From positions 62,001 through 126,000 of the forward strand of contig WIXG01000169.1 in assembly GCA_009869945.1 (NCBI GenBank): 64,000 bases of DNA, given 5' to 3'. Every line of letters starts with the position of its first letter. The stretch's first letter is position 1. Below the pieces are notes generated by a model. It did no database searches and was not told the DNA's origin. It worked only from the letters and a program-made list of their open reading frames with translations. This stretch comes from Mesaphorura yosii (Eukaryota; Arthropoda; Collembola; Poduromorpha; Tullbergiidae). Shown one piece after another: positions 13,701 to 28,700 of this stretch. Both the position numbers and the translations under genes were made by a program.

Positions 13701-16700
13701 GCTGACCGACCAACACGCTCATCAGCAACTACTTGAATTGACCATTCAAAGTTGTTGTCCAACATAAATGGACATGATCAAAACCTCCTCTCTTTTTATT
13801 CCCGTTCTCCGTTCTGCCTCGTGTCGCTGTTCGCCATCGTGACTTTCTCCAAACTCTGAACACAGAGTGTATTTTTTATTCTGGTCGTCACAGCTTTTAA
13901 GTGTAAGTGCTTGTAGCGGGGAAAGAGTTGAAGTGCGGAGTAGAGAGAGTGAATTCCATCTGGTCAACTTCAATTTAGATGGAAATACAATGATAAAAGC
14001 AGTCAACTTCTGGCTTCTGATGTCTGCCGATCTCTCCATTGACTCCAATATTGTCAAGATCAAGACAAAATTAACTGATACGAATGGGTTTAATGCCCTT
14101 GTGCCCGAAGTGGTCTGATGCACAAGGAATTCAATCAGAGTTTTGTTTACTCGTCTGAGTGAATCATTATGACTCTGTTTTCTTAATTCAACGTGATCTC
14201 CATTCTAAGAGTTTCGAGTGAAATGCAGGGAGGCGAAGGCAAAAATTAACTGTGCTGGGTGTCACCGGATGGATTCACGAAGGGCTGACATGATAACCTT
14301 TTCACGCTGTTTTCTTATACCTCTCATTTCGGCGACGGGGAAACGAAGATGGGCGATGTTCTGAATCATAATTCTGAAATAATCTGCTAATCTTTAAGGC
14401 TTTTACAACTTTTACTTCGTAAAGTGGATGGACAAAATCGACAAAATCGTTGACAGAATTTCTTCGAATGATCAAAGGAGATTTGTCAAGTGGGTCAAAA
14501 GTTGGTCACTTTTTACCACTTCCGCGTGCAGCAAACAAGTACAGTAAAAGCGTCCAACCGAGGTGGAGGAGTTAGTTATTGCTCCAAACTAGCCCTGAAG
14601 AGTGCAGATAATAAGTTTCATTATTGGGAAAGAATTGTCCATGGAACTTTAACTCCTACACCAATTTTGGAGATCAACCACATCATACAAAAGTCGGTAT
14701 TAGATTTCTGGCTCCTTCGCTTTCTCCAAGCAGCAGCAGCAGAAAGAGCCATTGTACGACTGATATTATGAACTTGTTACGCACACACTAAAAAGTTTTT
14801 TGTCTTGGACACACAGCCGTTACAGCAGTATTATTGTACTGGTGGTGGGGATAGTTGTGGAAAAGTTTATGTGTAACTGTGAGATGTGAAAATCCCATCA
14901 CAGAGAACCAGAAAAAGGATTATGCGTTCACTTCCTTTTCGTACGAGCGAACTCTTCAGCGAAAACGCGCTTTTTCGTGTGCAAAGAAGAAAGGCGAGGC
15001 AAAAGAGAGAAAAATGTAAAGGATTTTCTCAAAAGACCCTAATGAACAGATTAGATTCAGACGTGGAAAGGGAGAGAGCTGCTGTGTTGCTGCTGCTGCT
15101 CTATTTAAGGTGTGACTTGTGTTTTGAACATGGCTTGATTATATAAATAGCCAGTTTTTGCACACCGAATAGCCAGACCAAGGCAAAACGAAGTTCAAAT
15201 GTTTCTTAAACCTTACGTCGCAGTTATAAGCCTCGCTTGTCTTCGGGATTTCGCATCCACATTTTCACGGTACGGCAACGCTGAGCAAATGCACAATCAG
15301 AGTGGAGCAAAGAAAGTGGAACATCTTCTTCATCTTAATAAGAGCGGTGAGAAGGAAATGAAGGAGTTGGATTTGCCATTGCTTCTGCTTTTATTTAGTT
15401 TTTTGTCTGTATTGTAAAGAAATTGCGAAACGTGCATCTTTCGCCTGATTATACTTTAAATCCCTCTTTTCTCTCTTGGATTCTTCTTTCTCGCGAGTCT
15501 TTGTGGCTTTGCCTACGACTGAGACCTCAACCGAGGGCTTTTCCGTTCGACTCGATTTTTATTTGGAAAGAGAGAAAGCATATTCTGGTATCTGTCCATT
15601 GTCATTTGTTACCACATGACTGCCACTGCCTCGTCGATATCCTCTAGATCAGTATGCCATGCTGTGAATGTGAACCGTTCTTCTCAGATCACCATCTCCA
15701 CAGATTGGCTCATGTGTTCAAATATTATCCAGAATCAACATCGTGGAATATGGAATTTTTTAACTCTTTGTCTGTGCCTGTGCCCATTGTGCAGCATGGG
15801 TCTGGCTAAAAACGTGAGCAAGGAAGGATTTCTGAGTCCCATTTCTTGACCACTATCTCCTCTTTCCTTCAACTGACCAGAAGAGAAGAGCTTTATTGCT
15901 TCATTGTTTCCGTCACATTTGTGCCTTGTGCTCCATTTCTGCTTTCACCATGCGGAAAGGATTTTACAGTTCCCTGTTCTGTATTTCAAAATTGCTTGGA
16001 ACTCATTTTTTCAATGCACCATGCTTTTTGCAAGAAGCCGAATGCACCAAACTGGCTGGATCACCGGTACCGCATAATGCTGCGAATTTTATCGTTCATG
16101 CTACGATTCTTTCTGCTCGACCATGGCTGAAACAAATTCCAGTGTACGGCTGACTTTGTCCGGGTGCGCGTTTTGGAACCTGTCGCAATTTTTTGTGTGA
16201 CCGAGGCATTTTATTCTCTCCAGTTGCGTAAAACTTGAACGAATCTTTCCGTCTCCGCATTACAAGCGATTGTAATACAGATTGATTTGGATACGACGCA
16301 AGACGAGATCTTGAGAAATTCATTGTCTGTATACGCGACGTATACAGACAATGAATTTCTCAAGATACACTTTTCAAATCATTTTTCAGTCTCGTGCGTG
16401 CGCTCTCCGTCTCCTTGACTTACTTGCCCCGGCAGCCACGCCACTTCAGTCTAGCCCTGCACACCGTATTTGCTATCAAAGGGTGGATTGAAATAGGAAT
16501 GCGAATCAGGTTCTCTTGGGCGACAGATGTGTTCTTCTGCACACACCGGATACTCTCGTACGAATATTTAAATTGATAAAATCTTCACGTAGCGCCTCGC
16601 AACTCTCGTCCAACTTTATTCTGGGTTTGATAAGTTTTCCGAAATTTATAAGTGTTTTCGAGCACTGCTGTGTAAAATGATTTTTTCATTGAAGTTTAGG

Positions 16701-19700
16701 CTTGCACGATTTGCCGCAGCGTTTGGATTCAATCTCCTTTTTGAGCTAGTCAGCAGTTCATTGCTGCTGTGCTTGGCATGAGTATTGATTGAAAATTGAA
16801 GTTTTTCGAAATGAGAATGTCAATGTAATTATGTGGCTCGTAACCGTGATTTATTTAATTGACCACTATTTCCATTGATGTGGTGTTAGGGCATTTGGGG
16901 GGATTTTTTTTTCGGACTGAAATTTAGCGGCATTTTTCCCGCGAATGACACATTTGGCTGACTGAACATTTGGTCGAATGGACACTTGTCCAAATAACTC
17001 TGACAGGAGTCGAAAACTTGATTTATGCAAGATTTGTACCTCGCATAATCATATAAAACTCCTATCAATTCATCGAAATGTAAAATATGTTTAAGAAAAT
17101 TATGTACTGTCAACATAATTCAGCGGACAGTAACTAAGTCATCTTCAAGCCCACAATTATTTCAAAGGTCTCCAATATCTTGTCGTAGTACAACAATACT
17201 TGCATTTTACCTTTCAGGCAATTGATTTGAGCCGGTTTCAGCAACATTCGGCCAAGTGTCCATTCGACCAAAAGTTTAGTTAGCCAAGTGAGTCATTCGG
17301 GGAAAATAATTCCGCCAAGTGTCTGTCCGCCAAATTGTTTTCACGGGAAATGACCGACCACAATTGATGTCTTATAGTCGCATTCCAATCTCAGGTGGAT
17401 TCAGTCCACTACAGTCTAGTAAAAAGTTTCGTAGTGTTGTATTCTTGACGGTCGAAATTGGCCCTACGATAACAATGCGATTGACAAGTTATGAACCCAA
17501 TCTGTGACATTTTGATATCTCGTCTCTAGTCATGAAAATTTCAGAAGAATGCGCTGGATATTCAATCCAAACGCAAAAGATTGGAACATGGCGTTGTCAG
17601 GTGTTAGACATCAACAGGAAATTTCTTGCCTCGCAGTTCAATGTCCGGAGTCGCACTTTCAGTTGTCGCTTGCCAAGTGCAAGCACTGAATGTAGACCTT
17701 GAAAGTTTGGGCGAGCCGTACAGTCCAAAGCCAGACCAGGTTAGAAGTATTGAACCTACGGTGAATGACATTGCTTCATACACCCGAAGAATGATTGGAA
17801 TGCGTCAAACTATTTCCTCTTTGGTTGACTCTGCCCAAAGCATTGACAGAAGACACACGAGACGTATATCAAGAAGTAGCGGTCAGATTTCCGAGGTACT
17901 GTCATCGACATCAAGTCCATCGGTCGATTGATGTGTGTGGGCCGTGGTCCCACAACAGCCTGAAATCATTGATCTGGGTCTGTCTACACGATCCATTCAA
18001 GGGTAGCTTAATTCTCTGTGGAGTTCTATTACCAAATGCAAATTCTCGCAGTTCAAATCAGTAATTAATGGATTTCGCTGACCGAGTGTATAATTAAATA
18101 AAATACAAACTCATTAATGAAATTATGATATTACTTCGTCTTTCCATTTATTCAAGTGGCACAACTCGTCTCAGGTTAGAACCTGGAATTTCGAAGGCTT
18201 CTTGCTTGAAACCGTTCAGCAGCGACTAACGACAGAGAACAATAATTGACTCGAAAATGTTGAAGCTCGTTACCAAACCTGGAGACCTGAAAATACTTGT
18301 AATATTTTACTTGAATCGATTTTGTACACTCAGAAATAAAATGACCACACAAAGTACGAGCATGAACTCAAAACCAGTTTTATATCTGTGCAGTTTCAAT
18401 CGGAACGATCAAAATCCTCTAAATCAATTATTAATTATAATGTGCTCATTCGTTTTCTGCGTTAAACATCTTGAATATAGAATTGCAGTTAGAAAATCCT
18501 CATTTGAGGTAATATATTGGCTTCAACCAAACGTACAGTGTGCAGGGCTACGTGAATAGCGTGATTGCTCTGCGCTATCTCTCACAAAAAAGTTGTAGGT
18601 GCTGATACAGGTAGGCTACAGCAGGTAGCGTGAATTTATCGATATACCACCAAAGAAAATTGCTAAACCAACCAGAAGATCAGGGAAACGTGCTTTGGAT
18701 TTGAAGCCTCTTTGCCCAAATGCCAACAACGGAGCGAAGTGAACTGCGAATGTCGTAGCTGTTGGCCACATTCAGAGCAGACCCGCGAACTGCAGTGTAA
18801 TCATGATTAGAAGTACGGGCCGTGTAATTAAGTGTTGGTTAACCCGGATAGCCAGGAATTGAATCAACTCAACCGTATTTTGATCCTAAATTAGTTGCTC
18901 AATACTCAGCACCTTTGCCGGAAACGCAAACACAAATGGCCAGGCAAATCTAATAGTCGAATTCGCCCACGTTCTCCGCATAGATTGGAATTACATTCAA
19001 AATTTGGAATGAAACGAGACTTACATTTGTTGTTGCATGGGCTTAGTGAAACAGCATGTTTGTGTATTATTTTGCATGTAAATGGGTTCGTGTAAGATGA
19101 AGAGGGATTTAAATTTTATACAATTACTTGTGCAAAATTCGTTCTGGCCAAGTCAAGGAGGTGATACGCTCCTTAGTACGACATAGCTTTCCGTTATACT
19201 TACGGGAGTGCTAACCCTGTTCTTACCAGATCTGTAATAAGCTTACACACACTCTACACAGTTTGTGCTGAACCTCTGCTGTGTGCCGCACTCAGCTGAC
19301 GCTTACACGCATCGTTTGGGAAGACGAAATCAAATACAAGAGTGTGATTGTTCAAAAAACATACGAAATGCGAACGTGAAATAAGATTTCTTGATAAATT
19401 TCGTATTACAATCGAAATTGTAAGAAAAGAAAGTTTCTTGCTGTTAGAAAATCTGCAAATCTATGCAAAAGACAAGGCTCAGACCGTAGATAGGCCCTCT
19501 TCGCTTAACACAACACGTACATGCGTGCCGCTGTCGTCTCGTGTGCTACGTTATGCTTACACTGCGGATTTCGGGTTTCAAAGGTAACAATCGTACACAA
19601 TCGCGTACCAAGTCGGCCGGTCAAAGAGTGGACACGTAGTGAATAAAAATTTATGAAAATCTCGGGCTCGGACACTCGCATTCGCAGAGGATTTATTCGG

Positions 19701-22700
19701 AAAGCAATTGTCCAGCGTCCCACCTCGTGCCTCATGTCCCTGTTATTTATTCCTCTCTTTCTTTTATTCCAGCTATGATGCGCGGTCCAAACCAGGAAGT
19801 CATGCGAAAAATGAGATTTTACTGGGCCAGCGAGCCTACTTCCGAACTGTAACAGAACCAGCATCACTCTCGATCGATAATGTCAGCGAAAATGACGGTG
19901 GAGCATATCGTTGCAGGGTATGAAATAAAAATAAGAAGTACCTTTCTCGAGATATTTTTTGTACTTACTTAACTTGCCTTCTTTTATGTACACGGCGCGT
20001 CGCGTTCCATTGCCGCTGTGCCGCGAGTGTACATCACAGAAAATAAGTTTTGGAGAGTACAAAGAATATTATTATTATAACCCAAGAGTGTATAATATCA
20101 TGGCAATTTTCTACTCTCTTTGTCTTTTTCCGTAGGTGGACTTTCTCAAATCACCAACAAGAAACTCCAAAGTCAATTTAACCGTCATAGGTGAGTTACC
20201 AAAATTTCATTATTATTGGCCTCGTTCTCTATACACACATACCCACAGACGCTGTAGATGTGGCAGGAGAAATTTTTGCGGGCTCAAGCAGAGAAGGGAC
20301 AGCGGCTACAAGCCATGAGCAATAATACACTTTGTCTCCTTTCGCTTTCTTTTTATTAATAATATCACAATCCTTTTTCTTTTTATCTTGTCCATCTAAT
20401 AAGAGTGCGCTCACTGGACTTGTCAAGCGATTGTCTCGTCGTCTGCCTGCTTACCACATCACACAATTTACTTTCCTTCACGATTGGTGTCTTTTCATTC
20501 GATCAAATGCAGTTGCTTCCCACACTTACGTGCTTCTCCAAACTGATAGATTATCCTTATCCCGCCGTAGAGTTCTTTGATATGGTGCGAATATTGTCGT
20601 TGCAAGGCATTCAACCATTAAAAATAATTGCCATAATTGTTGTCTTTAAATGCACCCAGCCCCAATCCCGGGCGCCAGAGTCAGAGTCTGCTTTTATCCA
20701 AATACTTATTCTACATATACTGTGGACTCTAAAATTCCATCCCACCTATTTTCAAATTTGTACGGTGAATAGAGAACAAATTGAAATCTCATATTCCGTG
20801 TTAATAATAAAAGCCATTAAAGCCATGCTGAGAGCATTTTAATTCCTGCGTCACTCCGTTGTGGGAAAAGAATTTTATCGCTCTACACAATCTAAAGGAA
20901 TGTTACTTAATTTCTGTCAGTGAAGCAGTAAAGAAAAGGCAGTGTGTGGATTGTGTACAGAGAATTCATTAACGAAATATTTTTTGCTGTAAAATGCCAA
21001 ATGAACGATGGGCGATTAGTTGATTGCATGACTACGTACTGCTGCTACACCCTGCGCTTACATTTTATTAAGCTTCAGAATTCAGCCAAACAATACGTGA
21101 CGGTTGACGGTCACTTGCTACGCTCAGATTGAGCGAGAACATGAAACTTGCAAAAATTGATCCATTTTAGGTCGGTAATAGTAAGAAAAGAAGAAAGAAA
21201 CAAAACTTGCCAGGCCAGCATACTTGACTGTCCTTTGCAACTTTGCACTTGCCTATTAACCAAATAATAAACTATTAAAGTTTGTTGTTCCGCGTTGCTC
21301 TTGAAGAGGTGTAAGACCTGGAAATGTGTCACATCGAGTGACGTTGAGTTACTTGCAAATGGTAGGGATCTTAAGTGCTCTTTTTTGGATGTGGTCTACT
21401 TCCTGAGCTTGCCTCGTGCCTTGCTGAGACAACGTCGATTTGCTTCACCTGGAGAGAGAAATTAGTTCAATTTGTCAATTACTACTTTTATTATTAGGTG
21501 CCAGCGCACGATCAGAGTTCTTCACTTTCAAACTTTCAATTCTTTAGGTTTGCAGCGTCCTGCGTTCTGGTTTCTGTCTTTTCATGTCTGAAAGTGACAT
21601 AAGTGGTAAATGTTGCATGCAGACGATCCAGAAATGCTTATTCCATGAAAGAATACATGAAATCCTCTTTCCTTCGCAAATCCAAAGTTTTGAGCGCGGT
21701 CGTGGCTGTTCTAGCTTCTTTCCCCGTAGCATTTAGTCTGCCCTTGCGGAACAAGGAAAAGTCATCGCGTGAGAAAATGTAATTTAACTACGGATTTGAC
21801 TTTCTGAAAAGGAAAGCTTAACTTTGAACAAATGAGCAAGGCTTATTTTTCGAGACTAATTGTGTCATTTATTTCTTGCGACGATGAAAGGAGAATCAAA
21901 CTGCATCCTGTACACTTGCCTTGCTTAGAATTCATGCATCAAACATCACACTCCACGCTGTTCTTTTATGAACACGTTATTTCAATTCCAAGTAGTCTTA
22001 AATTAACTTTCAATTTCGGCGCTGCAGGAGCCCCATTAAAAGTTGTTTATTGGCTCAAAGTTTCACCTGGCTACATGTGCGAACTTGAGCTAGCCTCCAA
22101 CGGTGAATTCAAAATGCATGGTTGTAAGCAATTTTGCAATACACGTCTGCTCATTAAAGGTATCAGCTTTCACCCGTTCCATTAAAGTACTTATAACATG
22201 CCTATCGACAATTATATCTGTGATCATAAATATGTAATACGTCAAATGCCTACATTTCATAATTGCACGAACTGAGAATCGGAAACATTTGTGCCGAGCC
22301 CGTCAAAATGAACACACTTGAAGCAGAAACCAGGTAGCATTAACTGAGCACTTAAACGGTAAACGTCGGCTTGACTTTTATTAACTGTCCTCCTTTGTTG
22401 CCTTCTCTGAGTTCCGAGTTGTTCCCTTTAGCGTGTTCTTCGTATCATGTTCCCGATTTACAAACTCTTCTCAATTTAATTGCCATTGAACACATGTTTC
22501 CCAGATGTGCTTTTGTTGGCCTGCCTCTTAGATTGATTGAGAATCATTTTCTTGAAAAGTTCGAATTGACGTCAGTTAGGCGATAATAGTCAAGTTACAA
22601 AAGAATATTCTGTTGACATACTCTTCTCTAAGAAAAGTATGCAATCTTTTAAATGTAATGTAATTCCTACTTTTGGGGTTACTTCCCCGGCGCGTGTTGT

Positions 22701-25700
22701 GTTTTGTGTGACAATATTTTGCATAGTACAACAAAAGTAAACTTTCATTTTTAATGATGGAGACGTTTTCATTTCTCTTTTTTCACGGAGAAGAGGAAAT
22801 TAAGACAACTTTCAGACCGGTTTTGCATCAGTCTCCTGGTAGTATTCGAATAAAATATGGAAATACTACTTTAGTTACTAATGAGTTGCTTTTAAATACT
22901 TTCACTACGAACAGGAAATGGAAAACTTTGGGTTTTGACGGTAAATATTTTGTACTGTTTTCGACTCTTATGTTTGGCCCTGTGCAAAGTTACGAGAATT
23001 AATAATTCAGGTAAGAAAAAGACTACTTTCACTAATTAGGAAGCTCCCACTGCTCTTCGTTCAAATGAAACTGTCAGATATTCAAACGGCTGTTGTTTGT
23101 CATTATTTTACTGAGAGTCAGATTACTACCTTCAAATATGTCTCCTAAGACAGATTTAAGGAGTAAAAATGGATATGGAAGTGCATCGTGGATTCAAAAG
23201 CATGCACTTCGTCTTCGAATATAAGTATTTCTTAATTTTGCGGTTTTAACCCGCCGCATTAAAAGTTAATCTTCCACGCGCTATGCACCGCTCTCTAAAA
23301 ATCACGATCAAGACGTGCTCATTGTCGTTTCTGTGAAAGGAGAAGAAAGCATACGCGTGGGCATCAACATGGAAATAAAATAAGAAAAATAATGAAGAAA
23401 AAACTCCTTTGAACTTGTAATAATGGTTTATTCTCACACACCACATCATATCCGTCGAGTCGCCTAGTCGTTCAGCTTTAGCGTACCCCGTTGGCAGTAA
23501 AAAAATTTCACGCCTTTCGAGAGAGAAGAAAAGATTAAAACCAGTCTCCGAGATCCATTTTCACCATTATCATAACAATTCACTTTACAAAATTAACATT
23601 CTTAACTTGGCAATATTAACCTTGCAGTTCGCTTGTGGCTCGTGAGCATTAGCTGTGATGCACAAGCAGCGATGCATTATCCAAAAGAAAATGCTTCAAG
23701 TTCACGCAGCAATAACTTCAAATTACTCAGTAGACGATTCAATATTTTATAAATCTTTATTGCAGTTATGCACAAGCTTTCGCGCCCAAGATTTCGGGGA
23801 GAGTTTTAATTTCACAGTTTTATGCACTTTAACCGCGTCTCGAGGTAGCAGCACGCATGAAGCGGGTTGTATAATGAATGAGTGCTCAAGGTTTGGCAAA
23901 AAAACTAGAAACACCAAAAACGTATGGCTTTTTACGATTGTCATGCTAAAGTTAAAGCAATGTCAATGGTGCCTAGGTTGACTTTTTGAACTGGCTTGCG
24001 TTTCGTGGTTTTCGGAAATTAATCAAGGCCACAATGGAAGAATCCACACGCACGTCGACATGCAACCAAGCGGGCCGGTCTCGAAGAAAACTCCAGCTTG
24101 AGTGCTTGTGGTTGGTTTGGCGTGGCATGGTCGGCATTAGGTACGCTACATTTGACAATCGGGTCAATATCTTAATCAACTATCCCCTTCGCTTCGCTTA
24201 TGCGTATGCATACGACGTGTCAGATCACAGACATTGTCACTGTCGCGCCTTTAAGAATTCGATCATGTGTCAAGTCAATTTATTCAGTGTTTGCACTCTC
24301 GAAGGGAAGAACGAGTGTGAAAATGTGAAATATGTCTGCAAATGTGAAGAGCAAACAATATAATGCATGCATCAGGTAATAAGAAAGCTGCAAAATCAAT
24401 GACTTGTGTATACTCATGATTTGTATGGCAATGGCAGCACTGAGGACTTGGCCGGAGCGGACGGAGAGCATGCCAAATATCACCAAGAAAAATGAGAACT
24501 TCTCAGTCACGTTTTCTCTGTCACTTTCCTTCTCGGCTCGGATTCATAAGGTTCATTCTTTATTACGGCGTTCAGTATGTGGCATGCGACATTGAGTGCG
24601 GGTGTTTGAGAGCACACCTGCCCGATCGATTGTCACGCTAATGCAATGCCACTTTTCAGCTTTCTCTCAGACTTTCCTTTTTCGGCATAATGCGTAAGAC
24701 AGTGAGTTTGGAGTGTGACACCATCGCCATCACGGTTCCTTTTAGCCCCGCTTCTTACCTTCTTCCTTGTCACGCTTCATCTGCTGCCCCGTCTCGTCTC
24801 ACAACTGAGTGCGTGCATAAATTTAGGACGAACGAACTGCTCGAACTTCCTACAGTCTACAGTGCATATATCATACATTCGCTCTCGTCGTTCATAAACT
24901 CGAGTAATGGTAATGACAGGCATGACACTTCGATATCCTCAGAGGGCTGCCGTACTCATGCAGCATAGCCGATCGAAATCACAACCTCAGTTTCCTAAAT
25001 TACATTCCGGCTTGCACGAACGTGCAAAAAGCAAAACAGTGCATGGCACATTTTTCACAACAGGCAGGCAGGGAATTCTGCCGAAGTCGGATCTAGTACG
25101 CCAAGGGTACAGGGAAAGTCAATCTGTTACAAAATACTAATATACAATTTTTGCCATTACCATGCGCATATCGCATATCTCATGCGGAGCTGGGAACGAG
25201 TGAATATGAGTGTGAAATGGAATTTTGATTTCTATTTCTGTATTTGCATAGAGAGTAGCATGGAAAATGAATTTCCCACTTCCATTTCCTTCGGCTGCTG
25301 TGCGCGAGGTGTTTCAAAATAGCGAACTGCGTGCTATGCTGTATAGTGATGTGGAAACAGAGTGGAGAGAGGTAAAGTGCGCGTTTTAACTCGCTCATTT
25401 TCCTTGGAATGTGTTAATTGTTTCTTTGGCGTGTGCCTGCCATTGTGGGATCAGTCTGAAGGATTGCGTGCTTTCTCGTCCGAAATTCTACACGCTTCGT
25501 GCAAGAAACGGAACTTGAGAAATAGGCGAATGAATGAAATGTAGGAGACGGAGCAGGGAATAACTATATTTTGACCCAATGACTCACATTTTATGACCGC
25601 CATATGCCGCATGCCAACGCAGCAATTTTGCGCTGTAAAAATTTTACTTCCAGCTTCAACAGGAAATTTCACCAGAATTCAGCAAATATGCTGAAATTTA

Positions 25701-28700
25701 GCGTAATTGTGACGTGCGTAATATTTTTACGTTGCAATAATTTAAGATTCGTTCATGGACAGTCAAAGCTTTCAGAAGGCCGTATCGCACGACTGCGTAA
25801 CCTTTCCAGTTTCATGGCCGGCCAAATGACTTCCTGACTCGTTTAAGCATTAAGGCTGTAAAGCAAAAAAGACAGAAATAGAAAAGTAATTTGCTTGCAC
25901 ATTTGCATGGAAAGGCACTTCAGGGCACGAGAGAAATTTGATTAAGTCATTTGTGTAGCATAAACAATGCCAAGGCAAGGCTTCAACTGAAGATTCTTTC
26001 GAGTAAAATTTGAATTTGAAGGCAGAAAGGCTTAAATTGTAGACGAACGTTTGTAGAGAATTCCCTCGCTGCTGAATCAGTTGCACACAAAGACGAGAAC
26101 TACACTGTTACCAGAGACAAGTCAGTGTATTGCAGTTTTTGACAGGAGAAACATTAGTGAAGGAAGTCTGCGATTTGAAGAACAAGCGAGGAAGAATACG
26201 ATAATAGTTCAGTTCTCTATCTATTTCGATAGTAGTAAGAGAAATTGCAAGCTGCGATCGGACGAAGGCACGAGCAAACCAGCTCCCGCATGTTGCAATG
26301 TTACCAAACGAGGAAGAGAAGAGACGGTCAGGGATAAAGGCCCAGAGACGTAGAAAAAACGAAGGCATCAATTAAGTCGACATGCAGCTCATTATTGAGT
26401 AAATGAAGTGCAAGACGGGCGTTTAGACAGCTCGCCACTCGCATTTAGCCCGTGTCATTGCAGGCTTTCGCTTGGACGCTTGTGGAGCCTAATTGAAAGG
26501 TATGGACGTTTCAGAGTGAGAGAAGGTGTGTTGCTCCAGGTTAATAATTTGTCACTAATTTCGCAAATTTCTCACGTGCCATCAACACCAAAAGGAGCTA
26601 CCAAGCTACCTTCGTAGAATCGTAGAATGGTTGGTTTCGATGTTTATCAAAGTTACGGATTCATTAATACGTCCTCATTTGCGTAATTAAAACCAATGCT
26701 CTATACTCCAATGTGAGTCATAGCGCCAACGCCAAGAATCAGGTAGAAATCTACATAAATAGCGTTAGTTAAAATATGGCATCACCAAATTACAATGTTT
26801 TTTAGCTTCCGATACGTCGTATGTTAAAGAGGTAAAAGTGTGTTGAACTTTCTATCATTTATCCAATGGGAACAGCTTCTGTGGTTGGCAGTCCAACTTT
26901 CTCATCTCATAAATAAATTTGAACAAGGAAGATACTTTCAACCACCGTTTTTGAAGTCTGATGGAAAACTTTTAAACAGTATAAATAGACAATCGAATTT
27001 GGCAAATACCTTTTGCTTCACCCGGTTCAAATATTCCGTCTTTGACCTAAATGAAGGTGCACGTGTTACGAAACCGCTGAAGCGAGTAAACAAGTTGATG
27101 CTTATCTTGTACACCTTCGATAATTAATAATTAATCAATCTTGTAATTCCGTCCTAATAGCAAATTAATTACATGTTGGCCCTGGAAAGCAAAACTCTCC
27201 GGCACAAGCACCAATTATTTACACATGGTTTAACAAGTTGTTTCCACTTCTTTCCACTCGAGTCTTAAAAGTTTTTCAAACTCCGCCGTCTGCCTCCTGG
27301 CACTCCCGTTCCCATTCTTGAACTTGTGCGAAATTGGCTGGGCTTGCGGACGCGGAAAATATAATAAATGGGGTAGTTGAGATTGAAGAATGTAATATTT
27401 GGCAATAAATCTCTGCGGTGGTCAGCAGCTTGGCTTACACGCAGTGAAGGGAAGAAGAAAAAGATTGTAAAGTCAATTTTTCGTAGTTCAATCTCGACCC
27501 GGGCCGCCACACGCTGTCTGCTTTGTAACCAGTTCTTGTTAGCATTTACTAAATTGGACTGACCACCAAAGGCATCAAGTAAAACTGTTCTTACTTGTTT
27601 GGCTTTCACGAGTTGAAATGTTGATGCTCCCTCCCTGAATTTCATACATTTTATCTTGCCTGCATCTACTTCGTTGTATTGCGTGACAAATTGTTTCAAA
27701 CCGAATCCATTCAGCTTCGTGAGAAGACAGAGGAGTGCAGCGCCAGCGCAGCAAAATCTGGACAATCTCAATTCAATTGTTGATTACATGACTATGACCG
27801 GACTGAGCCGACAATTTAAAGTCAGAATGTGATGGAAAAAGAACTAGACCGTATTCCAGAGTGCATGAAAAATAGAAGCAGCAGAGATGGAAAAAAGCTG
27901 TCGTAAAGAGAAAATGGGAGTTTGTGCAAGCAGGGTCTCAATTCGACAGTGTATATTTCTTTGACCTGTCATATATTAGCAATATAAGAAAAGGGTTACG
28001 GCCGGCCAGAAGTGGAGAGAGCTTTCGTTCTCCGAGAATGAATAGTTATAAGTTGAAATAATATGACATCTATTTTATTTTTCATTTCGAGAGGATGAGT
28101 TTGCAAGAGACGGAGCGGGCAAGAGCCACTCTACTACGACCAGGCCAGGCCATTTCTTCACTGGCACAAAAGACTTGCGAGTGTATATTGCCTGTCTTTG
28201 TAGATCGAGTGACGAATGACTTTGAATTCCCAGGACAGCATTCGTTTTCATTTTAAATGAAACCGGAGGAAAGAAAGAAAGGTCACCTCGACAAAATGAA
28301 CGCCAGCCCAGTTGAAATATACAAATACGATTCTTTCTGGGCCAGTCTGATGATGATGCTGCTGGCTGCTGCGTAACGCTTGGGGAATCAATTCAGCTCT
28401 CGTCCGTCCGTCTGCCTTTCCTTTTGGGCTTCAAGCACACGCACTTCACCGTTTTCGGAAAAATGCGTGTGGAGTATTCTTTTCACGATCATTTTCGAAG
28501 GATTCGTTTTTCACTCAAGCAACGCGGCGGACAGGCTTTGCGATTTCTTGAAAAAGCTTCCTGTTTTCTTTCTCCACATGTGTGCTCCGACTCCGGCTGA
28601 AGTTGGACCATGCGAGAGCACAGAGGAAGTACTCAGCGAGCTAAGTAGCCCGTACGCCTTTTATGTTTCCGAGTGCTTTTGTTGTCTGGTGTGTAAAGTG

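Larger units (their letters stand above)
10747..19772 (+). other. Intron 1 (9.0 kb) within Ig1
   Basis: Phase 2 intron splitting the serine of the PIYSYDAR motif. It contains a perfect 28-bp inverted repeat at 16308-16366, one copy of a MITE-like repeat (16883-17338), and a stretch at 17626-18064 with two overlapping open frames that I do not recognise. Otherwise it is AT-rich sequence with no supported gene on either strand. Confidence 0.75.

Noticed and set aside
27265-27771. 168-codon minus-strand open frame with an internal GTAAGA donor-like site
   Set aside because: It has no ATG at the start, no recognisable domain and no supporting acceptor or partner exon.
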